A DNA stretch of 64,000 nucleotides from positions 2,620,501 to 2,684,500 of the forward strand of contig NC_019757.1 of the NCBI RefSeq assembly GCF_000317535.1, written 5' to 3'. The position numbers and the translations under genes were made by a program. Source of the DNA: Cylindrospermum stagnale PCC 7417 (GTDB lineage Bacteria > Cyanobacteriota > Cyanobacteriia > Cyanobacteriales > Nostocaceae). Below the pieces are notes generated by a model. It searched no databases. It was not told the DNA's origin and worked only from the letters and a program-made list of their open reading frames with translations. Positions 52,925 through 61,117 of the stretch are shown piece after piece (the first letter of the stretch is position 1; each line of letters starts with the position of its first letter).

Positions 52925-53035
52925 TGGAATTTTTCTCCGTTAAAGTTTGGTTTTTGTTGAGGGAGAAAACCTTACTGGTTTATTCCTGAATATATGCTAT
53001 TAAATGCTATTTAATCTGTCTAGATTTTTCTAGAT
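52925..53035 (-). promoter_or_regulatory. conserved leader/promoter of precursor D
   Basis: Nearly identical to the region before precursor E (53769-53880), with AGCATTTAATAGCATATATTC and the run AACAAAAACCAAA before the ribosome-binding site (CGGAGAAAAATTCC). The pair must have arisen by recent duplication and should be co-regulated. Confidence 0.7.
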
Positions 53036-53289
53036 GATTGATAGGACACAATAACTACAGTTTATGCCCAATAAATAACTTATGGAGCTAAAGTAATTTT
53101 TGGGTGGGCTAAATGCAACTTATTTATGTGATAGTCTGTAACCTAATCTGGAAGAAACTACAGAATTAGATGATCTTGACAAGAAACAAAACTAAATCAG
53201 TTGTATCACCCTAAATTTCAACCCTGAACAATAGCTCTAAAAAATTAGCCCATGATTCTTCTTGAACTGAATTATACAGATTACGACAA
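53036..53289. other. intergenic region between precursors D and E
   Basis: AT-rich, with sequence related to the stretch before the HopA1 protein 1 stop (about 54110-54200). It is part of the duplicated unit, with no gene. Confidence 0.5.
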
Positions 53290-53545
53290 ATGTATTTATA
53301 TGAGTTATCCAGAGAGAAAATAGCCCGCAGATATCCTACATTCGCCCCTCATACCAATTACCCATAAGGTTGAAACAAATGAGATACCCCCAACCCCCCA
53401 GGAATTGGGGGGCTAAGATAAATCATATGTGTCAAGCTTGAAAATAAATGGTATCAGTCGATTCATCCCTGTGATATCAAGGCTCCTTCAAGCAGTTTGC
53501 CACAATCTGACAGGCAATTCATCCCAAAACCTTCCTGTTCAGAAA
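53290..53545 (-). pseudogene. remnant of a third HopA1-family gene
   Basis: Two pieces align with the 3' part of HopA1 gene 1 (about 54303-54440): 53310-53351 and 53457-53545, which still read, for example, GATTCATCCCTGTGAT. They are split by the 102-bp element at 53352-53453. Frame is lost and the 5' two-thirds are missing. Confidence 0.75.
53352..53453. mobile_element. 102-bp MITE-like element with TCA target duplication
   Basis: Begins TACCAATT and ends AAATGGTA (short inverted ends), with an internal CCCCCCA/TGGGGGG hairpin. The host HopA1 sequence reads CCTCA-element-TCAG, and the intact gene shows a single copy of that site, so TCA was duplicated on insertion. A truncated copy is at 53953-54040. 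Confidence 0.75.
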
Positions 53546-53573
53546 AAGTTCAGAGTTTTTCGCAAATCTTAGG

Positions 53574-53768
53574 CTACCCAGCCAAATAGAATTCAGGTAA
53601 TTGCTTGGTTGCACATGTTCTTGCACCAGTGCAGGTACGCGCATAGGTAGAACCACCGCCTATTATCTTATTAATATCGGTTTCATTCAACTCATTGAGG
53701 AAACTTTCAGCATCGGTAAACAATTCTGCACCAGCGGGTTTGATGTCATTAAGTTTGATATTAGCCAT
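53574..53768 (-). CDS. RiPP precursor E, lanthipeptide-like core
   Basis: A 64-residue precursor paralogous to D (37 of the first 38 leader positions identical or similar). The core GSTYARTCTGARTCATKQLPEFYLAG is given here in parts: GSTYARTCTGARTC and ATKQLPEFYLAG. It has Ser40, Thr41, Thr45, Thr47, Thr51, Cys46 and Cys52. The TCTGAxxC block is kept, but the tail is neutral and hydrophobic rather than basic. It lies behind kinase 1 and HopA1 protein 1 on the same strand. Confidence 0.87.
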   Translation of the reverse strand: MANIKLNDIKPAGAELFTDAESFLNELNETDINKIIGGGSTYARTCTGARTCATKQLPEFYLAG

Positions 53769-53880
53769 TGGAATTTTTCTCCGTTAAACTTTGGTTTTTG
53801 TTGAGGAGAAAACCTTACTGGTTTATTCCTGAATATATGCTATTAAATGCTATTTAATCTGTCTAGGGTTTTTAGATGAT
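53769..53880 (-). promoter_or_regulatory. conserved leader/promoter of precursor E
   Basis: Near-identical copy of the region before precursor D: the same AGCATTTAATAGCATATATTC block and the same ribosome-binding site. Confidence 0.7.
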
Positions 53881-54225
53881 TAATAGACCATAAAAGTTAC
53901 AGTTTGTCAACGATAGATAACTTATTCTTAGAGCTAAAGAAAATCTGTGTAATACCAATTCCCCATAAAGTTGAAACAAATAAGATACACCCAACCCCCC
54001 AGGAATTGGGGGGCTAGGATAAAACATATGTATTAAATGTAACTGATTTAGGTGCTAGGCTGAAACTTGGTCTAGAAGCAATTACTGAATTAGATTCTGT
54101 TGACAAAAAACAAAACTATAACAGTTATGTCACCATAAATTTTAAACCAGAGAAAAAGCTCTAAAAAATCATCCCAAGATTCTTCTTGAACTGAACTATC
54201 AAAAAATCAGACAAATGTATTTGTA
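53881..54225. other. intergenic region between HopA1 gene 1 and precursor E
   Basis: It holds a truncated copy (53953-54040) of the 102-bp element family, starting TACCAATT with a CCCCCCA/TGGGGGG hairpin. Otherwise AT-rich. Confidence 0.6.
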
Positions 54226-55347
54226 TCAGTTCTCAAATCCAAGCTGCCTGTAAATATCCTCAGAATTAGCGTTTAAGTAGACAGACTCCAATTCAATTCC
54301 CAAGCGAGAAAAATGCCCACAGATAGCCTGCATCTGCCCCTCAGTTGATTCATCCCTGTGATACCAAGCCTCTAGCAACCCATTGGCCACAATCTGACAG
54401 CGATTCATCCCAAAACTTTCCTGTTCAACAAACTTTTGGTCTGGTTCTTCTGCTAATCCTAAACCTGGTGCAAGCTGCATGGTAAATAGGGGAATTTCTG
54501 GCTGAAAATGCCATTTATTTTCCCTATACACAACCTGCAAAACTTCCCTAATTGCCTCATAATTTCTTTTATCAAAATACAGCACTCCTGAGTCGTGCCG
54601 TCCATAGTCATGGGGATTATACAAAACCTTAAAACTGAAAGGAATTACTAAATCATTTAGCCGCTGTGTCAAACTACCCATCACTGATACAGCACCTTCG
54701 GGAGTTAAGTTGAAGTAGATTCGCACAGTTGTCAACTGAGTTATTGCAGGGTAATCAGTACTGAAACCGACATTGCCAACTGCCACATAAAATCCATTTT
54801 GCACCCGATTTTTGGGTAACTTGATAGCTACTAAATCACCGACAACGGCAGCTTGTTCAATAGGTTGAAGATGCTTGTTACGCTCAATATACAGCCTCAA
54901 GCCGCCTTTGGTGACTGCTAAAACGCCATCACTTTTTTCTGTCAGAACAGACCAACCAGGGTCAAAATAACCCTTTCCCATATTACTTTCATGCAATCGT
55001 TCATAAAAACCCAAATCTACCCCCAAAAAGGTATTATTCTCCAAATTCAGGGGTAAAGCATTTTCCTCTCCGTCTAGTGCTAGCGAACTTCGCATAGAAC
55101 CGTTGTAGTAGATACCGTAGAGAAAACTCCGCAGTCGCAGACTTAAATAGTTCTGCTGCATCTGGCTTGGCATTTTCTGGAAATAGGTAATTACTTCTGT
55201 GGGTAATACTAAGGGTTTGTATTCTGGATGGTGAATGGAGAAGTCAGATTTAATCTCGACCTTGTGGACAATATCTTCTAAAACAGCTAGTAATCGCCCA
55301 GTTAATTCAGCTAAAGGCTGAGTTTGAGAGGAAGTTAATAGTGCCAT
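54226..55347 (-). CDS. HopA1-family protein 1 (putative dehydration partner/lyase)
   Basis: A 373-residue HopA1-family protein. Recognisable blocks are LRSFLYGIYYNGS (about 82-94), FLGVDLGFYERLHESN (about 114-129), YFDPGW, VRIYFNLTPEGAVSVMGSL, YNPHDYGRHDSG, and the C-terminal SFGMNRCQIVANGLLEAW and NANSEDIYRQL. In class V lanthipeptide and thioamitide pathways a HopA1 protein works with an APH-type kinase to turn Ser/Thr into dehydro residues, acting as the likely lyase. It lies 25 bases behind kinase 1 and ahead of precursor E, so kinase 1/HopA1-1/precursor E form one unit. Confidence 0.83.
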   Translation of the reverse strand: MALLTSSQTQPLAELTGRLLAVLEDIVHKVEIKSDFSIHHPEYKPLVLPTEVITYFQKMPSQMQQNYLSLRLRSFLYGIYYNGSMRSSLALDGEENALPLNLENNTFLGVDLGFYERLHESNMGKGYFDPGWSVLTEKSDGVLAVTKGGLRLYIERNKHLQPIEQAAVVGDLVAIKLPKNRVQNGFYVAVGNVGFSTDYPAITQLTTVRIYFNLTPEGAVSVMGSLTQRLNDLVIPFSFKVLYNPHDYGRHDSGVLYFDKRNYEAIREVLQVVYRENKWHFQPEIPLFTMQLAPGLGLAEEPDQKFVEQESFGMNRCQIVANGLLEAWYHRDESTEGQMQAICGHFSRLGIELESVYLNANSEDIYRQLGFEN

Positions 55348-55372
55348 ACTAATTTAGTAACAATGAAATATT

Positions 55373-56542
55373 TTAAGCAATTGAAGCATTATGGCGAATT
55401 AATTCTGCTGCAACAGCGGTACCAAAAATTGTTGCCATTGATTGTTCAGGACGGCATAATAACGCCTTAGCAACTTGAAGCATGGCAATTTCTGTGTTAC
55501 CAAAAGATTTTTGGTACTGAATCACAGCTAGAATCTGTTGAATCATGGCAAAACCAGCCAATTGCACTACGCGCAGCCAAAAATCTGGGCGATATTTGAT
55601 AATTTCTGGAAAAGTGTTTAAGTAAGCTTGGGTTAATGCGGCAATTGAAGGCTGAACCCTATCCAAAGGCGTTATCGCTAAACGCAGAGATTCTTCAATA
55701 CTCAAGGAATTACTTATGACTAGGCTATCTAGCCAGATTTGTAGATAGCTACTGATGAGCATTCCTAAATCCGTTGCTGGGTCTCCCCAAACAGAGAGTT
55801 CCCAATCAATTAGCCTGATTATACTGTTACTTGAATTTTGCCAATTTCTTTGTAGGAGGATATTATTCAGCTTCAGGTCATTGTGGATTAGACAAGAAGG
55901 AATTATGGCATTACTTAGTTGGTTAATTGCTATGCTTAAACTATCATAACGCTGATAAAGAGTGAAGAATTTTAACCCCTCATTGGGCACTAACCCAAAA
56001 ATTTCTGGTCTAATATCTTCCAACTCCTGAATTAGGTCTGATACGTGACTAACATTTAGATTATCCTCATGATCTGAGAAAAAATCTTGATATTCTTGAC
56101 GGTCAAAAGTATCACGATGAATATTTCCTATGATAGTGCCAATTGCCTTAGCAATTTCTGTTGGCAGGCTATTATCCTGTGTGTAGAAATCCATTAAATC
56201 CTGGTAATTATCCAGGTATCTAAAGACAATAATAGAATTCTCTACATCAAAATGGAGCAACTCTGGCAAAAATGGGCGATGGTGTTCAAGTTTGGGAAAT
56301 TGCTGTAAGAAGTTTTGAATTCGCCACTCACTCAAAAACTCTCCAGATGCTTTTTTTTCCTGATTGTATCTTTCTTGCTTCACAAGAAGTTTACAACCAT
56401 CTGACAAACTCAGTAATAAGTTAAAGTTTTTAGCTGCAACTAGTTCTACTTGACTGGGAATTTGCTCGGACTGATTGCATAACCCTTGTTCAACTAAGTA
56501 ATTGAAAACATTATGAGAATTCAATAGTAACATCATAAGCAA
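55373..56542 (-). CDS. APH-type kinase 1, catalytic residues intact
   Basis: A 389-residue aminoglycoside-phosphotransferase-fold kinase. A nucleotide-binding lysine sits in LLVKQER (about 52-58). The catalytic loop is HNDLKLNN (220-227) with Asp222, and the metal-binding motif is LIDWELSVWGDPATDLG with Asp246. All key residues are present. By analogy with LxmK/TvaC-type enzymes it would phosphorylate Ser/Thr of a precursor core before elimination. First gene of the minus-strand run (kinase 1, HopA1 protein 1, precursor E, HopA1 remnant, precursor D, kinase 2, HopA1 protein 2). Confidence 0.83.
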   Translation of the reverse strand: MLMMLLLNSHNVFNYLVEQGLCNQSEQIPSQVELVAAKNFNLLLSLSDGCKLLVKQERYNQEKKASGEFLSEWRIQNFLQQFPKLEHHRPFLPELLHFDVENSIIVFRYLDNYQDLMDFYTQDNSLPTEIAKAIGTIIGNIHRDTFDRQEYQDFFSDHEDNLNVSHVSDLIQELEDIRPEIFGLVPNEGLKFFTLYQRYDSLSIAINQLSNAIIPSCLIHNDLKLNNILLQRNWQNSSNSIIRLIDWELSVWGDPATDLGMLISSYLQIWLDSLVISNSLSIEESLRLAITPLDRVQPSIAALTQAYLNTFPEIIKYRPDFWLRVVQLAGFAMIQQILAVIQYQKSFGNTEIAMLQVAKALLCRPEQSMATIFGTAVAAELIRHNASIA

Positions 56543-56868
56543 TCAAGGTATCAAGACTTTTCAAAAATCCAGACAGTTTGTGCTTTATTGTATTTTTGTA
56601 AGCTGTGAATTCTGAGGCTAAAAAAGGTTAAGCCTACGAAATATATTAAATCATAGTAAAGTGATTTACCATATTTTTTGTACTTTGAATTAGACTGAAA
56701 TAAAATTTTTATGTCACTAAAAAATGACCAAATTTAGCTACCCCTATCTTTCTATAGGTAGGGGCGCACTAATCGAAATCGCCTTTTTCCGGCTATTTCT
56801 ACCATTAACTAAAACTTTTATGTCCCGAAAAAGTTTTCAGATGACAGGGGAATGTTTTTGATAAGTTG
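56543..56868. other. intergenic region upstream of kinase 1
   Basis: AT-rich, contains the promoter side of kinase 1. Two 'TTTTTATGTC'/'CTTTTATGTCCCGAA' blocks (about 56706-56716 and 56815-56830) echo the TTTTTATGTCCCGAAT block upstream of precursor A. Confidence 0.45.
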
Positions 56869-57516
56869 CTACTCAGCGCTGCTCACTTTGATAAACAAAG
56901 CGCGATAAACAGGTTCACCTCTGTTAATAGTGCCTATTTCCCTTTCTGTGGGGACTGGTAGCGGGTTTTCTGCTAGCCATTCTTGGGTACCCTGTTTCTG
57001 AAAAGCTGGATGTTCGGCAAAGCGATCGCGCATTTCCACCGCCACGAACTCCTGATCTGATTGCAGAAACACAGTTCCGCCAATTGCGAGATAATTTGCT
57101 AGTTCTGCCACTAATTCCGGTTGGACTACACGCCGTTTAGCGTGACGGTTTTTAAACCAGGGATCGGGAAATTGAATTGTGACGCGTTGTAAAGTTCCTG
57201 GGGGTAGAGAAGATAACAGCGATCGCAAAGAGTTATTCACATTGCAAAACAAATAATGCAGGTTTGTTAAACCCAACTCAGCACGTAACTTATTTGCTTC
57301 CACCACCAGGGGTTCGCGAATTTCCAAACCTAAGTAATTCCAGTTAGGTTCTATTTGGGCTATTTTCAGCAAAAACTGACCCCTGGCACAACCAATATCT
57401 AAATGTAGGGGTTGGTTTGGTTGTGGATAAACTTTTTCCCATTCTAGGGGATTAGCCGGTGTTTGGTACTTGTTAGCAAGTGGGTTTACGTGTTGGCGGA
57501 CTCGGACAACTGCCAA
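56869..57516 (-). CDS. trmB: tRNA (guanine-N7-)-methyltransferase
   Basis: A TrmB enzyme that methylates G46 of tRNA with S-adenosylmethionine. The SAM motif is LDIGCARGQFL, and the family motif QFPDPWFKNRHAKRR is present. The reading frame extends to 57591, but the TTG at 57516 is the better start: it follows AAAGGAG with 8-base spacing and begins AVVRVRQHVNPL, the usual N-terminus of cyanobacterial TrmB. That gives 215 residues. It is divergent from the phosphoesterase. Confidence 0.92.
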   Translation of the reverse strand: MAVVRVRQHVNPLANKYQTPANPLEWEKVYPQPNQPLHLDIGCARGQFLLKIAQIEPNWNYLGLEIREPLVVEANKLRAELGLTNLHYLFCNVNNSLRSLLSSLPPGTLQRVTIQFPDPWFKNRHAKRRVVQPELVAELANYLAIGGTVFLQSDQEFVAVEMRDRFAEHPAFQKQGTQEWLAENPLPVPTEREIGTINRGEPVYRALFIKVSSAE

Positions 57517-57651
57517 AATTGCATCTCCTTTAATTGTTACTGTGTTTAGCGATCGCCACTCAATATATACAAATGTTAAGTATAGCCCCATCGGTTATAC
57601 TCTTGGAAAAAGACTTATTTTCACGCCTGCTTTTAAAATTATCTTAAATCA

Positions 57652-58791
57652 ATGGTTCTCAATTTTCGGTTTGCGATCGTCAGCGACTTACACATTGCGC
57701 TTCCCCACACAATTTGGGATCATCCCAACCGGTTTCATTTGGTGGAAGTTAGTATCCCAGCTTTTGAAAGTGCATTAGAACATTTAACACAACTTGATTT
57801 AGATTTCCTCTTGCTCCCAGGTGATTTAACGCAGCATGGAGAACCGGAAAACCATGCCTGGTTGCGATCGCGGTTGGCCCAGCTACCTTTTCCTGTTTAT
57901 GTAGTTCCTGGCAACCATGATGTACCTGTGCTGAAGGCAAATCAGCAATCAATTGCTTTTGCTGATTTCCCGCATTATTACCGCAAGTTTGGCTATGAAG
58001 ATCCGCAGCAACCTTACTACAACTGTCAATTACTGCCGGGAGTCCGGTTAATTGGTCTAAATTCTAACTCGTTTAATGACCAAGGTGAACAGGTGGGGCG
58101 TTTGGATCGCCAACAACTCAGGTGGTTAGAAGCGGAACTGGCGGCGACTGGTGATGAGTTAGTCTTAGTGATGGTACATCATAATGTTGTTGAGCATTTG
58201 CCAAATCAATCCCGCCACCCAATGGCAAATCGCTACATGTTGGAGAATGCACCAGAACTTTTGCAGTTACTACAAAAATACAAAGTCCAACTGGTGTTTA
58301 CGGGGCATTTGCACGTTCAGGATGTGGCCTGCTCACAAGGAATATATGATATTACTACGGGTTCCTTAGTTAGCTATCCTCATCCTTATCGAGTGCTGGA
58401 GTTTCGCCGAGATGACGATGGTAGGGAATGGTTACAAATTTTATCTCACAGGGTGGAATCAGTGCCTGATTTTCCTAACTTACAGCAGTCATCGCGGCAA
58501 TGGATGGGCGATCGCTCTTTCCCTTTCCTAATTAAGCTGCTGACTTTACCTCCCCTCAGCTTACCATTAGCCCAGGCAAAAGAACTAGCTCCTGGTTTGC
58601 GGGACTTTTGGGCAACTATTGCTGATGGGGATGCTGTGTTGGACTACCCCCATTTTCCCCTAGAAGTGCGTCGCCACATTCAAGCTTATGGTGCGTTGGC
58701 GCAGCCCAATTCCGGCATCGCCACTAATGACAGTGCTACCCTGATTGATAACAACAGCACCCTCCTTTTGGATCGCAGTGCTAAGTTGTGA
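57652..58791 (+). CDS. metallophosphoesterase, class III cAMP-PDE/CpdA-like
   Basis: A 379-residue calcineurin-like phosphoesterase. The metal motifs are in order: SDLHIAL (D and H), GDLTQHG, PGNHD, MVHHN and TGHLHVQD. The C-terminal 120 residues are additional and not assigned. Possible substrates are cyclic nucleotides or phosphodiester metabolites. No signal peptide. Confidence 0.88.
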   Translation: MVLNFRFAIVSDLHIALPHTIWDHPNRFHLVEVSIPAFESALEHLTQLDLDFLLLPGDLTQHGEPENHAWLRSRLAQLPFPVYVVPGNHDVPVLKANQQSIAFADFPHYYRKFGYEDPQQPYYNCQLLPGVRLIGLNSNSFNDQGEQVGRLDRQQLRWLEAELAATGDELVLVMVHHNVVEHLPNQSRHPMANRYMLENAPELLQLLQKYKVQLVFTGHLHVQDVACSQGIYDITTGSLVSYPHPYRVLEFRRDDDGREWLQILSHRVESVPDFPNLQQSSRQWMGDRSFPFLIKLLTLPPLSLPLAQAKELAPGLRDFWATIADGDAVLDYPHFPLEVRRHIQAYGALAQPNSGIATNDSATLIDNNSTLLLDRSAKL

Positions 58792-59219
58792 GTTCTTCCT
58801 TTCCTGAGGTATAAATTTGGGATTGTGAACTACCCCAACTTGCCTTCATGTTATGCAGATGGATAAGTATTTGAATCCACAGCCCGTGGTTCCGACTTAA
58901 TCTGTATACAAGCTGCGCCTCTGGGGTGACTTCTTCTATAAAAATCACATTGATTATTGACTGAAAAATCAAACTTTATTTCTTTTACTCAGAGAAAAAT
59001 ACAAAACAACTACATAGAGTATATACTGAGCGACAAGACTAAAAAATATTCTCTATAAAGCTGTTAAAACAACTGAGTGAGTCAGCAGCAGAGAACTATC
59101 AGTTTAACCAATTGCTTTCGTTGTAGTTAGGTTGTAATTGTTGGTGCTAGTAAGTTGGATGAAAGGCGGAAATCATCAAAAGTGATATCTGGCAATAACT
59201 TGTAAAAACTTGGACAACT
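58792..59219. other. intergenic region with duplicated promoter-like block
   Basis: Holds the first copy (about 58969-59064) of a ~90-bp sequence repeated at 61006-61098. The shared blocks are TCAGAGAAAAAT, GAGTATATACTGAG / GAGCATATACTGAG and AAAATATT. No gene. Confidence 0.6.
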
Positions 59220-59388
59220 TCTGTTTTACTAGACTGAGGGCGCTCCATATCCAGGACACGGGGCTATTTCTCTTGGTGGTGAGCAAGCCATGAGCTTATG
59301 GAATCAACCCAATAATGTTAACGTTGTGCAACGTATCAAAGTAACTGATTTATCAGGCACAGTTTACATAGGTAATCCGCAATGGTAG
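59220..59388 (+). pseudogene. C-terminal fragment of an unidentified protein
   Basis: Frame open from a TAG near 59235 to a TAG at 59386-59388. It reads [20 protein letters not shown], then [20 protein letters not shown]. It looks like the end of a longer secreted or structural protein. The downstream gene's ATG (59382) overlaps its last codons. The family was not recognised. Confidence 0.4.
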
Positions 59389-60584
59389 TAGGAAATAGAC
59401 TGCCAATCGTTAGATTACTAATAGGGTTGTGCTTAGGCCTAATTCTGGTAATTGGGTATAGTGCCCTTACACCAATGGAGGGATTAATGAGCAATAAAAA
59501 TTATCCAATCAAAGTCTCATTGATAGCAAAATTGGAGTGGGATCATCCATTAAAGCAAGAGATAGTAGAAGTTGAGCCACCCCCTGGAGGGTCTTTCATC
59601 GAACTACCCGGCCCAAAACGTCGCCCCGTCAGACCTTACCTAGAGCCTTTTGTCAGTTCCAGTGGCATTGCTGCTCGTTTTATCAAAGCAGACACTACCG
59701 TTATGCCAGTAGCGGTTATAGTACGCCAAACTTCAACAGTGATGCAACTTCCAGCCCCTCCCCTAGCGCTTAACCTACGCCAAGATGGGGAACTTTGGGT
59801 ACTTAATCGGGAAGAATTGGTACTTCATGATGCCACGGGGACAGTAAAACAAACCCGATCTCTTTCAGGAATGACCCTTGTCTCTGCTACGGAAAATGCA
59901 GTTTGGGTAGTAGGTCTTGATAATACCTGGTTCGTTACAGGCGATGGTCATGTTCGCGGCCCTTATGCATGGGAAGGAGGTTTAAAGTCAGTAGGTGCGA
60001 TAGATTCTCTTTGTGCCTTAGAGAAAAGAAAACCGCGTCGGGTAAAATGTCTAAATCCTGAAGGAAAAGAACAATTTTTTACTCTGGCATCTCCTCCAGA
60101 CTTTTTTGAGGACTTATTGGCATTCAAAGATAACCAAGCCATAACTATGACCGCCTCCAAGCTGCGCCGCTACGGACTTGGAGGTGTCACCAGTGAGCTA
60201 GTTGTGCAAGCCGCAGGGCTAACAGCAAGTGGTGATGTTTTTGTGTCTGGTCGGCAGAATCACCAGGTAGTTTTGTATACTAGCCAAGATACACCAAAGA
60301 AAATTCCTCTTCCTACTGATATATCTGATTATGGGGCGCTGACAGTAGTTGCAGTGGAGGGTAGCCGTTTCCTTGCCCATAGCCATGACAAGGCAATTTG
60401 GTATGATGGCTCGCGTATTGAAAAATCTTTTACTGTAGATGAAAAAAGCTACCGTAATGATATCTTTCCCTACTTATGGAGTTTAGAAGGGGCTAGCTTT
60501 GTAGTTGCCAGTTCTGAGGATACAGTAATTGTATCGGCTACGGGGCCAACTTGTTTAATACTGATTTCAATCCAGTTACAGTAA
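59382..60584 (+). CDS. uncharacterised membrane-anchored protein, propeller-like
   Basis: A 400-residue protein with an N-terminal membrane anchor (about 9-30), a Pro-rich linker (about 62-85) and then a run of short strand-rich segments with repeated spacing ([70 protein letters not shown]), suggesting a beta-propeller. The ending [15 protein letters not shown] looks abnormal: a one-base shift would continue into [16 protein letters not shown] of the next fragment. It is probably truncated or fused at its 3' end. Its neighbours suggest a link to an eCIS effector region. Confidence 0.55.
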   Translation: MVVGNRLPIVRLLIGLCLGLILVIGYSALTPMEGLMSNKNYPIKVSLIAKLEWDHPLKQEIVEVEPPPGGSFIELPGPKRRPVRPYLEPFVSSSGIAARFIKADTTVMPVAVIVRQTSTVMQLPAPPLALNLRQDGELWVLNREELVLHDATGTVKQTRSLSGMTLVSATENAVWVVGLDNTWFVTGDGHVRGPYAWEGGLKSVGAIDSLCALEKRKPRRVKCLNPEGKEQFFTLASPPDFFEDLLAFKDNQAITMTASKLRRYGLGGVTSELVVQAAGLTASGDVFVSGRQNHQVVLYTSQDTPKKIPLPTDISDYGALTVVAVEGSRFLAHSHDKAIWYDGSRIEKSFTVDEKSYRNDIFPYLWSLEGASFVVASSEDTVIVSATGPTCLILISIQLQ

Positions 60585-60900
60585 GTAAGGTAGCTCGTCA
60601 AAAAGGAGAGGCAGAACAAGAACGCAGCAAAGGAGAGAAAGATTCCGGGGGCATCTTAGGTTGGTTTGCAGACAAAGCCAAAGCCTTTTTTGATGGCATC
60701 AAACAAGCAATTCAAAAAGCCTTTGAAATTGCCCGTGCAGCGGTGAAAGCAGCGATTGACACAGCGCAAAAATTAGCAACCGCAGTCATTGAAACAGCGC
60801 GTCAAGCTATTGTTAGCGTCATTAAACGAGTGGGTGATGCTTTGATTGCGCTGGGGGATGTATTGTTAGCAGTGACAGTTTGGAACTTTCGCGATCGCCT
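60551..60900 (+). pseudogene. fragment of an eCIS-type effector (coiled-coil region)
   Basis: Reads GGILGWFADKAKAFFDG, then IKQAIQKAFEIARAAVKAAI, VGDALIALGDVLLA and then loses similarity at a palindromic repeat (about 60887-60930). Amphipathic Ala-rich helices of this type follow the DUF4157 domain in cyanobacterial eCIS effectors. It has no start of its own; the frame overlaps the end of the previous gene. Confidence 0.6.
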
Positions 60901-61005
60901 CATAAAGGAGCGCTCCGCGCTATCTGAGCAAAGTATTTTATACCTAAAATTACACAATTTATTATTTGGTCACTTTGTCAATGCGGGAGTCCTATTGATA
61001 TTTAA

Positions 61006-61098
61006 ATCAAGCTTTTTTACTTTTCGTCAGAGAAAAATCTAAAAAACGACACTGAGCATATACTGAGTTATAAGGCTCAAAATATTTCCTAACTTTGG
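61006..61098 (+). promoter_or_regulatory. second copy of a ~90-bp upstream block
   Basis: Resembles 58969-59064: CAGAGAAAAAT, AC, GAGCATATACTGAG, AAGGCTCAAAATATT. It precedes the DUF4157 gene as the first copy precedes the 59.2-60.6 kb genes. Confidence 0.55.
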
Positions 61099-61117
61099 GT
61101 AAAAAGCGGGGCAAAAT

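Noticed and set aside
57517-57591. Upstream extension of trmB to the ATG at 57591
   Set aside because: The extra 25 residues do not fit the family, and the TTG at 57516 has an ideal ribosome-binding site.
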